Shown one piece after another: positions 54,803 through 61,567 of a DNA stretch of 64,000 bases (its first letter is position 1; the number at the start of each line of letters is the position of its first letter). Both the position numbers and the translations under genes were made by a program. The DNA comes from Bacteroidales bacterium (lineage in GTDB: Bacteria > Bacteroidota > Bacteroidia > Bacteroidales > ML635J-15), in the NCBI GenBank assembly GCA_017617125.1, contig JAFZWY010000046.1:1-64000 (forward strand), read 5' to 3'. The notes beneath the pieces were generated by a model. That model searched no databases and had not been told where the DNA came from. It saw only the letters and a program-made list of their open reading frames with translations.

Positions 54803-54831
54803 GGATATATCACCTACCTAAAAAATATCAA

Positions 54832-55176
54832 TTATTTTACCTTGTTGCAGATTGCTGCAAATGCTTCTGGGTTGTTCATAGCGAGGTCGGCAAGAACCTT
54901 GCGGTTGATGTCAACATTTGCTGCATGAAGCTTACCCATCAATTGAGAATAACTCAAACCATTTAGACGAGCACCAGCATTAATTCTCTGAATCCACAAT
55001 GCGCGGAATTCTCTCTTCTTGTTTTTTCTGTCTCTGTATGCATAAGCAAGACCTTTTTCGTAAGCATTCTTTGCTACGGTCCAAACCTTACTTCTTGCTC
55101 CAAAATAACCTCTAGTCTGAGAAAGAACTTTTCTTCTCCTGTTTCTAGCGGCAACTACGTTTACACTTCTTGGCAT
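54832..55176 (-). CDS. rplT: 50S ribosomal protein L20
   Basis: Protein of 114 aa with the L20 pattern: [66 protein letters not shown]. Basic, standard length. Last gene of the IF3 operon. A 98-bp gap separates it from rpmI. In some bacteria L20 binds the operon leader to control translation; nothing in this gap shows that clearly. Confidence 0.98.
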   Translation of the reverse strand: MPRSVNVVAARNRRRKVLSQTRGYFGARSKVWTVAKNAYEKGLAYAYRDRKNKKREFRALWIQRINAGARLNGLSYSQLMGKLHAANVDINRKVLADLAMNNPEAFAAICNKVK

Positions 55177-55274
55177 AATCTTAAAATTTGCGAGCGTTAG
55201 CGTCCTTTTGATCGGAACTTGCGGCTAAACGTTCTGGTTCATAATTTAATTAATCATTCTAACTGCGCGGAAAA

Positions 55275-55472
55275 CTATTTCATTCCAAGCAACAACTTTA
55301 CAGACTTTTCCTTGTTTTCTGCTACTGTTGTGTAGTGAGCAAGTTCTCTTTTGCGCTTAGTAGCCTTCTTTGTCAAGATATGACTCTTGAAAGCATGTCT
55401 TCTTTTGATCTTACCGGTTCCGGTCAAGAAAAATCTTTTCTTAGCTCCGGAATTAGTCTTCATTTTTGGCAT
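55275..55472 (-). CDS. rpmI: 50S ribosomal protein L35
   Basis: Protein of 65 aa, [31 protein letters not shown].. is L35. Basic, normal length, 21 nt after infC, in the usual infC-rpmI-rplT order. Confidence 0.98.
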   Translation of the reverse strand: MPKMKTNSGAKKRFFLTGTGKIKRRHAFKSHILTKKATKRKRELAHYTTVAENKEKSVKLLLGMK

Positions 55473-55493
55473 TGTTCTAAATTTTTAAAGTTA

Positions 55494-56027
55494 TTATTTC
55501 TTTTTAGGTTTTGGTGATATCACAATTTGCATTTTCTTTCCTTCGAGCTTAGGCATCTGGTCGATCTTGCCGTACTCCTCGAGGTCGTTTGCAAGCTTCA
55601 GGAGCAATATTTCGCCCTGCTCCTTGTACACAATCGAACGTCCCTTGAAAAATACGTATGCCTTTACCTTGTTGCCTTCGTCGAGGAATCTCTTGGCATG
55701 GTTCAGCTTGAAGTTGTAGTCGTGGTCATCGGTCTGAGGGCCAAAGCGCAACTCCTTGATTGTCATCGTATGAGTCTTGCTCTGCAACTCCTTCTGCTTG
55801 CGCTTCTGCTGATAAAGGAATTTCTGGTAGTCGATAACCTTGCATACGGGCGGATCGGCGGTCGGAACTATTTCTACCAAGTCCATCTCGAGTTGTTCCG
55901 CAATGTCCAAAGCTTCCCTAATGCTGTAAACTCCAGGTTTATCAACATTATCGCCTGTTACACGTACAAATGGTGCGCGAATTGCGCGATTAATTCTGTG
56001 TTCGTTTTGCTGATTTTCTTTTGCCAT
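55494..56027 (-). CDS. infC: Translation initiation factor IF-3
   Basis: Protein of 177 aa with N- and C-domains typical of IF-3 ([64 protein letters not shown]). The start is ATG, not the rare AUU used for self-control in enterobacteria, so that control is absent. It starts 33 nt after thrS. Confidence 0.97.
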   Translation of the reverse strand: MAKENQQNEHRINRAIRAPFVRVTGDNVDKPGVYSIREALDIAEQLEMDLVEIVPTADPPVCKVIDYQKFLYQQKRKQKELQSKTHTMTIKELRFGPQTDDHDYNFKLNHAKRFLDEGNKVKAYVFFKGRSIVYKEQGEILLLKLANDLEEYGKIDQMPKLEGKKMQIVISPKPKKK

Positions 56028-56060
56028 ATAAATTTTATAAAAAACTTTTACCTCCTTTTA

Positions 56061-57998
56061 TTAGTCAATATACTTTTTAACTTCATCGTTTACAATCTTA
56101 GCGAAATCTTCGACCGACATTGCGCCCATATCGCCTGCACCCTGCTTGCGAACCGAAAGCTGACCGTTTTCCTGTTCCTTTTCGCCTACGATAAGCAGAT
56201 ACGGAATTCTCTTCAATTCGTTGTCGCGAATCTTACGGCCAATCTTTTCGTTTCTTTCGTCGATGATACCGTTTACATTCAAGTCCTTAAGCTTGTTTAC
56301 TACTTCGTGAGCATAGTCGTTGAACTTTTCGCTGATTGGCAATACTACAAACTGGTTCGGAGCAAGCCAAATCGGGAACTTACCTGCGGTGTGCTCGATA
56401 AGCACTGCCACGAAACGTTCCATCGAACCGAACGGTGCACGGTGAATCATAACCGGACGGTGCTTCTTGTTGTCTTCGCCAACATATTCGAGTTCGAAGC
56501 GTTCCGGCAAGTTGTAGTCGACCTGGATTGTTCCAAGCTGCCAACGACGGCCGATAGCATCCTTTACCATGAAGTCCAACTTAGGACCGTAGAAAGCTGC
56601 CTCACCATATTCTACGCGTGCAGGAAGATTCTTTTCCTTGCATGCATCGATGATTGCCTGCTCTGCCATTGCCCAAACTTCGTCGGAACCAACATATTTG
56701 GTTGTGTTGTTAGGATCGCGGAGCGAAATCTGTGCTTCGAAGTTCTGGAAATCGAGAGCTTTGAAGATGATTTCGATAATTTCCATAACGCGGATGAACT
56801 CCTGCTTAACCTGGTCCTGACGGCAGAAAATGTGTGCATCGTCCTGTGTGAACGAACGAACGCGGGTAAGTCCGTGCAATTCGCCCGACTGCTCGTAGCG
56901 GTAAACAGTACCGAATTCAGCAATACGCAGAGGCAAATCCTTGTAGCTGCGTGGGCTGTTCTTGAAAATCATACAGTGATGAGGGCAGTTCATCGGCTTG
57001 AGCAAGTACATTTCGCCTTCTTCGGGAGTTGTAATCGGCTGGAACGAATCCTTGCCGTAGTGATCCCAGTGACCTGAAGTAACATACAAAGCCTTGTTTC
57101 CGATGTGCGGAGTCATAACCTGCTGGTAACCGTAGCGCTTCTGGATTTTCTTGAGGAAATCTTCGAGACGCAGACGCAATGCTGTACCGTTTGGCAACCA
57201 GATAGGCAAGCCCTTGCCAACCATATCGGAGAACATGAAAAGTTCGAGTTCCTTGCCGATTTTGCGGTGGTCGCGCTTCTTTGCTTCTTCGAGCATGGTG
57301 ATATATTCTTCCAACATCTTCTGCTTCGGGAAGCTGATACCGTAAACACGGGTAAGCTGCTTGCGGGTTTCGTCGCCACGCCAGTAAGCGCCAGCCAAGC
57401 TCAATACCTGGATAGCCTTCACATAGCCTGTCGATGGGATATGCGGGCCCTTGCAGAGGTCGGTGAATTCACCCTGGTTGTAAAGGGTAATCTTACCGTC
57501 CTCGAGTTCGGAGATGAGTTCCACCTTGTATTCGTCGCCGCGTTCCTCGAACAGCTTGAGAGCGTCGGCTTTCGAGATGTCCTTTCTTACGAGCTTTGAA
57601 TCGGCACGACAGATTTCCATCATCTTATTGTTGATTGCTGCGAAATCGTTTTCCGAAAGGATTTTTCCGTCGGGAAGTTCGATGTCGTAGTAGAAACCGT
57701 TTTCAACAGCAGGACCGATACCGAACTTTGTTCCCGGGAACAACTTCTGGATAGCCTCGGCCATAATATGTGAAGAGGTGTGCCAGAAAGCGTGCTTACC
57801 TTCCTCGTCCTCGAACTTGTGCAACTTGATGGAAGCATCTTCCGCTATTGGCATGGTCAAATCCTGAACCTTACCATTTACACTGATAGAAAGCACTTCC
57901 TTGGCAAGCCTCGGACTGATGCTTTCAGCTATTTCCATACCAGTAACACCTTGCTGGTATTCCTTAACCGAACCGTCGGGTAAAGTAATTTTTATCAT
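56061..57998 (-). CDS. thrS: Threonine--tRNA ligase
   Basis: Class II synthetase of 645 aa: TGS domain (1-60), editing domain with [17 protein letters not shown] and the later [13 protein letters not shown], catalytic core with [26 protein letters not shown] and [18 protein letters not shown], and an anticodon-binding domain at the end. Length is standard. First gene of the thrS-infC-rpmI-rplT operon; no T-box-like leader is visible, as expected outside Firmicutes. Confidence 0.98.
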   Translation of the reverse strand: MIKITLPDGSVKEYQQGVTGMEIAESISPRLAKEVLSISVNGKVQDLTMPIAEDASIKLHKFEDEEGKHAFWHTSSHIMAEAIQKLFPGTKFGIGPAVENGFYYDIELPDGKILSENDFAAINNKMMEICRADSKLVRKDISKADALKLFEERGDEYKVELISELEDGKITLYNQGEFTDLCKGPHIPSTGYVKAIQVLSLAGAYWRGDETRKQLTRVYGISFPKQKMLEEYITMLEEAKKRDHRKIGKELELFMFSDMVGKGLPIWLPNGTALRLRLEDFLKKIQKRYGYQQVMTPHIGNKALYVTSGHWDHYGKDSFQPITTPEEGEMYLLKPMNCPHHCMIFKNSPRSYKDLPLRIAEFGTVYRYEQSGELHGLTRVRSFTQDDAHIFCRQDQVKQEFIRVMEIIEIIFKALDFQNFEAQISLRDPNNTTKYVGSDEVWAMAEQAIIDACKEKNLPARVEYGEAAFYGPKLDFMVKDAIGRRWQLGTIQVDYNLPERFELEYVGEDNKKHRPVMIHRAPFGSMERFVAVLIEHTAGKFPIWLAPNQFVVLPISEKFNDYAHEVVNKLKDLNVNGIIDERNEKIGRKIRDNELKRIPYLLIVGEKEQENGQLSVRKQGAGDMGAMSVEDFAKIVNDEVKKYID

Positions 57999-58027
57999 CT
58001 TATTCTTTTATAGTCAAAAATTTCGCG

Positions 58028-58035
58028 CAAAATTA
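58028..58035 (-). promoter_or_regulatory. thrS promoter box
   Basis: On the minus strand TAATTTTG, a TAnnTTTG match, 29 nt before ATG 57998. The upstream partner is not clear. Confidence 0.5.
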
Positions 58036-58224
58036 TCACTTTTTTTTCAGATACACAGCAGTAAGCAGAAAATAATTTTACGCACCTAAATCTCTGTTTG
58101 TCAGGGTACTAATAGATTTTAAGACATTAAAGCAAGTTTAATCCGGTTTTTGCATGCTCCCAATTTGTTCATAATCGGTTAATTTTTTGAGCATAAAATA
58201 GTTGCAGAAAGAATGTCCTCTAAT

Positions 58225-58255
58225 TTTGCTTGTGATGGAATTTTTCTTATTTTTG
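58225..58255 (+). promoter_or_regulatory. Promoter of the aspartyl protease gene
   Basis: TTTG (58225-58228), exactly 19 nt, TATTTTTG (58248-58255), then 21 nt to ATG 58277. It excludes an earlier in-frame start at 58202, which lies upstream of the boxes. Confidence 0.8.
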
Positions 58256-58276
58256 CATCATATAAAAAATACAACC

Positions 58277-59503
58277 ATGAGGGAACACACAAAAACTATT
58301 GCTTTTATAAAAGCTGTGACCATAATTTTGGTCAGTTTGACATCGTTGCAGTCTGTAGCACAAAATGCTAAAACATTGGACTTCAATATTTCACGCACCA
58401 ATTTTGTAGATACGGTGAAAATAAAGATCTGGGATGGGGCAGCTGTTGTTCCAGTAGAGATCAACGGAGTTGTAAGAAACCTGATGTTTGACACAGGTGC
58501 GACAAGTGGGTTCTGGATAGGAGAAGAGGAGGACTGGATGATAAAATCCGGCGACAGCGTAACCACATACGATTCCCAAAATGTAATGCACAAGAAGGCT
58601 ATTCTCAAGTTACCGCCCATTAAGATGGGTAACATTGCCATAGAAAACTATCCAATGATTGTCGATAATGCAATGAGCCAGTTTACTTGCGGAACTATTG
58701 ATGGCGGTCTGGGGTTCGACCTTATCTTCGACAAAGGCCTTTCGTTCAAGATTGACACGAAAGACAGCCTGATGATAGTAACCGACCGCAAGGGATTCTT
58801 CGCAAAGGAGGAAAAAGGCCATAAAACACTGAAATACGATTCAAGAAGGCCGACATTTTTCGTAAAATTCCCGTTTTCCAATATCAGAATGCTCTTCGAC
58901 TCGGGAAACGTTGGCGCCTGGTTCGATATCCCGCAGGACCTTCTTGACCGCTGGTCAAGAAGCGACCAGAAGATGAAACAGAAAGTAGATGAAATGACGG
59001 TACTATCCGATACAACGGTCTTGACAAGTGCTGGTATTTTCGGCGCCACCTTCGACACTATTGCCTACAGGATTCTTCATCTTCCGCAGGTGGAGATTGG
59101 AGACCTTATATTCAAGGACCTATATATCTCGACAAACACAGCATCGCTAAAGCTTGGTACTGCCGTAATGCGACATGCTTCACTTATTATTGATGCATCG
59201 AAACGGCGTTTCGTATTGCTTCCTCACGATGGGAAGACAGAAGTTGTCGTCGCAAATAAAGTAACAAAGGGGCTCTCATTTAGACCTGCCGAAGAAGGCG
59301 ACACTCTTGGCGTAGCAATAGCTATTGTAAAAAAAGGTTTGGAAGCGGAAAAAAAGGGTATCCGCTCAGGCGACTACCTGATAAGTGTCGACGGAATTCC
59401 AATTACTGATTTTTGCACATATAAGTTGCGGGAAACACAAGGCGATGTAACACATTTTGTACTACGCAGTCCCGATGGAGAAATAAAAGAAGTAGACTTG
59501 TAA
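58277..59503 (+). CDS. Retropepsin-like aspartic protease with PDZ domain
   Basis: Start at ATG 58277, right after the promoter, giving 408 aa. A signal segment (FIKAVTIILVSLTSLQSVAQ) is followed by two retropepsin-like half domains: LMFDTGATSGFW (Asp72-Thr-Gly) and MLFDSGNVGAWF (Asp208-Ser-Gly). Both catalytic Asp are in one chain, unlike viral retropepsins. A PDZ domain fills about 320-405 (KGLEAEKKGIRSGDYLISVDGIPITDF). It acts in the periplasm or outside the cell. Single gene; converges with the lipoprotein gene 2 nt after its stop. Substrate unknown. Confidence 0.9.
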   Translation: MREHTKTIAFIKAVTIILVSLTSLQSVAQNAKTLDFNISRTNFVDTVKIKIWDGAAVVPVEINGVVRNLMFDTGATSGFWIGEEEDWMIKSGDSVTTYDSQNVMHKKAILKLPPIKMGNIAIENYPMIVDNAMSQFTCGTIDGGLGFDLIFDKGLSFKIDTKDSLMIVTDRKGFFAKEEKGHKTLKYDSRRPTFFVKFPFSNIRMLFDSGNVGAWFDIPQDLLDRWSRSDQKMKQKVDEMTVLSDTTVLTSAGIFGATFDTIAYRILHLPQVEIGDLIFKDLYISTNTASLKLGTAVMRHASLIIDASKRRFVLLPHDGKTEVVVANKVTKGLSFRPAEEGDTLGVAIAIVKKGLEAEKKGIRSGDYLISVDGIPITDFCTYKLRETQGDVTHFVLRSPDGEIKEVDL

Positions 59504-59505
59504 TA

Positions 59506-60222
59506 TTATTCCTGGGCTTCAGACTGTTCTAGCCCAAGATTCTGATTTTGCTTTACATATTCCTTGACATTTCTGCTGAAATCCGATTCATTTGTCAGGG
59601 TTCCCGATAGTTCCTTTACGGTTTCAAAGTCAAATGACTCTTTCTGCTGGTCAAGGATCAAATGTGCAAAATAGCTACCGGGGTGGCTTCTTATAAAATC
59701 AACTATGGTATTGTTGTATTCTTCTAATGCAGCATTGAATAGCGAATCAAGTTCCGCCGACATAATGGTATCGTCAATCACGCTGAGTTCAGAATAGATA
59801 GCCATAATCGAGTCTTCCTTTGGCAAAAGGATTCGGCGGAATGTGTTGTAATCTTCCATTGTGGGACAACCTTTCACCGTCCAATTTTGCCTTGCATTAA
59901 AATCGCCGGTAATAGTTGTGTTCTGGTTCTCTGTAAAGAACAAAAAGATATTATTTTCACATCCTATATTGTCGCATTTTTTTTGATGATCGAACCGAAT
60001 GATATAACAAGTCTGCGGAGCATCGAAATCGGCTTTGAGTTCTGCATTTTTGCCAACGAAAACGGTACTGTCGAGACGCACTCTCTTTCCATCGACCTCC
60101 TTTAGAAGCGACACTTGCATGTGGTCGGCATTTTCAATATTAAGAGTTACCGTAAACTGTTCCTGTTTGTTGCAGCCAAATAAAACAAGAACTGCAATGA
60201 GGATAAAGACAATTCTTCTCAT
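59506..60222 (-). CDS. Lipoprotein with DUF4369-like N-terminal domain
   Basis: Protein of 238 aa with a lipoprotein signal (RRIVFILIAVLVLFGC, Cys17). The start of the mature part (FTVTLNIENADHMQVSLLKEVDGKRVRLDSTVFVGKNAELKADF) is the DUF4369 sandwich usually found in front of thioredoxin-like domains. Here the thioredoxin domain is missing and only a helical tail follows (DSLFNAALEEYNNTIVDFIRSHPGSYFAHLIL), so the protein is a stand-alone or shortened form. Membrane-anchored; role unknown. Confidence 0.82.
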   Translation of the reverse strand: MRRIVFILIAVLVLFGCNKQEQFTVTLNIENADHMQVSLLKEVDGKRVRLDSTVFVGKNAELKADFDAPQTCYIIRFDHQKKCDNIGCENNIFLFFTENQNTTITGDFNARQNWTVKGCPTMEDYNTFRRILLPKEDSIMAIYSELSVIDDTIMSAELDSLFNAALEEYNNTIVDFIRSHPGSYFAHLILDQQKESFDFETVKELSGTLTNESDFSRNVKEYVKQNQNLGLEQSEAQE

Positions 60223-60241
60223 ATTATTTATTTTTATACTG

Positions 60242-60249
60242 CAAATTTA
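60242..60249 (-). promoter_or_regulatory. Promoter box of the lipoprotein gene
   Basis: On the minus strand TAAATTTG, a TAnnTTTG match, 19 nt before ATG 60222. Confidence 0.5.
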
Positions 60250-60359
60250 TAAAATACTTGATATACTTAAAAATATTGTTGTCTGCTAAAAGTTGCGCTG
60301 CTCATAGTATTTATTGTTGAAACGATATTTGGCGAATACCAATAATTTCAAAACATCAC

Positions 60360-60405
60360 CCGCCTTTTCAGATCCTGAAACAAGCCCAGGATGACAAAAA
60401 GGCGG
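60360..60405 (-). terminator. Terminator-like hairpin with embedded 27-bp core repeat
   Basis: Outer arms CCGCCTTTT (60360-60368) and AAAAAGGCGG (60396-60405) enclose the core CAGATCCTG..CCCAGGATGAC (60369-60395), a variant of the core at 20.8, 36.4 and 43.5 kb with paired changes in both arms. It follows the regulator gene on the minus strand. Confidence 0.82.
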
Positions 60406-60427
60406 ATGATGTTATTTATCCCAAGCT

Positions 60428-60718
60428 TTATTTTTCTGTTGAAATGTATTCTTTCAACGCAGCCACATAGTTTTCGAATGCTTCGATACCGGCTGGGGTA
60501 ATCTTGCAGGTTGTGCATGGCATTTTCCCCTTGAAGCCTTTTTCGACTGATATGTAGCCAGCAGCACTAAGCTTGTCGATTTGCACGCTGAGATTTCCCG
60601 ACGTAGCGCCTGTCTGCTTCTTGATGTAGCTAAACTCGGCACCATCGACATCGGCCAGAATGGAAATCACTGCCAATCTCAGCTCCGAATGAAGAATCGG
60701 GTCAAGTTTTGGAAACAT
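60428..60718 (-). CDS. Winged-helix transcriptional regulator (HTH_34/MarR-like)
   Basis: Protein of 96 aa, all one winged helix: helices LHSELRLAVISILADVDGAEFSYIKKQTGATSGNLSVQIDKLSAAGYISVEKGF followed by the wing and ITPAGIEAFENYVAALKEYI. A CTTC pair (Cys about 68 and 71) lies in the wing. It starts 2 nt after the membrane-protein gene and probably controls the pair. Confidence 0.88.
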   Translation of the reverse strand: MFPKLDPILHSELRLAVISILADVDGAEFSYIKKQTGATSGNLSVQIDKLSAAGYISVEKGFKGKMPCTTCKITPAGIEAFENYVAALKEYISTEK

Positions 60719-60720
60719 AG

Positions 60721-61305
60721 CTACTTGTATTGAAATTTAATAATCAGACCTGTTACCACTAAAATAATTCCACCAAGGGTGAAAATGAGCAGCTGAGCCT
60801 CATTGTAAACCATTGAAGCAAATATAGCGCCCCCTATACCAAGAATAAATCCACCGATAGTGATTGCCCAGTTTTTCAGCAGGAAGCCTGAAATGCATTC
60901 GGCAAAGCCCAAAAGCACGGCAATAACAAGCGAAATATTCATAGGTACTGCCAGCATTGCGATGACACTGATACTAACTGCAAAAATGCAATAGGTGAGC
61001 CATATCAGACCAAGCTGCTTGTTGATGACGTTTTGCGGCACATCGGTATTTTTCCTGTCGAGGATTCTCACAATTGGGAAACCCAATGCTGGCATGGCAA
61101 ACCAAGCGCAGTTCCATATAGGATTGCCGGTAATGTGCCAAAGTTCGTAGATGACAAGCGATGTCACTGTGAGCAAAATACCCCAAAGCATAAAGTGCTT
61201 TGCATTGTTCTGAAGGATAATGCGTCTGCTGTTGTTCAGCATTTCACTAATTAGAGAGAGGCTCTCCTGAGCCGTCATCTCTTTGTTCTGTTCATTCTGA
61301 TTCAT
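60721..61305 (-). CDS. Five-segment membrane protein paired with the winged-helix regulator
   Basis: Start at ATG 61305 (194 aa). A polar N-terminus (MNQNEQNKEMTAQESLSLISEMLNNSRR) is followed by about five membrane segments (FMLWGILLTVTSLVIYELW, QLGLIWLTYCIFAVSISVIAML and others). No catalytic motif was seen. The gene lies 2 nt before the regulator gene; such membrane protein plus small wHTH pairs are common in Bacteroidetes. Function unknown. Confidence 0.85.
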   Translation of the reverse strand: MNQNEQNKEMTAQESLSLISEMLNNSRRIILQNNAKHFMLWGILLTVTSLVIYELWHITGNPIWNCAWFAMPALGFPIVRILDRKNTDVPQNVINKQLGLIWLTYCIFAVSISVIAMLAVPMNISLVIAVLLGFAECISGFLLKNWAITIGGFILGIGGAIFASMVYNEAQLLIFTLGGIILVVTGLIIKFQYK

Positions 61306-61382
61306 AATATCAAATTTTAAATTAACCTTATTTTTCTTTTGTGACCTAATCACCACCGCGCGTTAGTTCTTAAATCACATTG

Positions 61383-61390
61383 CAAAGATA
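61383..61390 (-). promoter_or_regulatory. Promoter box of the membrane protein/regulator pair
   Basis: On the minus strand TATCTTTG, a perfect TAnnTTTG box. ATG 61305 is 77 nt downstream, so the leader is longer than usual here and contains a short GCGCGGTGGTG stretch. Confidence 0.6.
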
Positions 61391-61514
61391 AACAAGTTTA
61401 TATTATAAACCATAATAATTTTGAAAAAAAATTTTGTTAGACATAACACTATTAGTATCAGGTTTTTATGCAAAATAATTTTTGTTTTTCGAGTAAGAAT
61501 GCTACCCTATAAAC

Positions 61515-61545
61515 AAAAAATGACGGCACAAAACCGTCATTTTTT
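61515..61545. terminator. Bidirectional terminator next to the last gene
   Basis: Perfect 12-bp arms AAAAAATGACGG (61515-61526) and CCGTCATTTTTT (61534-61545) with a 7-nt loop, 22 nt after the stop of the large secreted protein gene on the minus strand. Confidence 0.9.
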
Positions 61546-61567
61546 CATCATTTATTATGCAAACCTA

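Larger units (their letters stand above)
54498..54831. other. Intergenic stretch between rplT and the giant protease gene
   Basis: About 330 AT-rich bases. It holds the promoter of the giant gene on the left and the rplT terminator on the right (54771-54802). I see no gene or RNA in the middle (54545-54770). Confidence 0.7.

Noticed and set aside
55527..57077. Antisense frame of 516 codons opposite infC and thrS
   Set aside because: Crosses the infC-thrS boundary on the wrong strand and has no domain; a shadow of two conserved genes.
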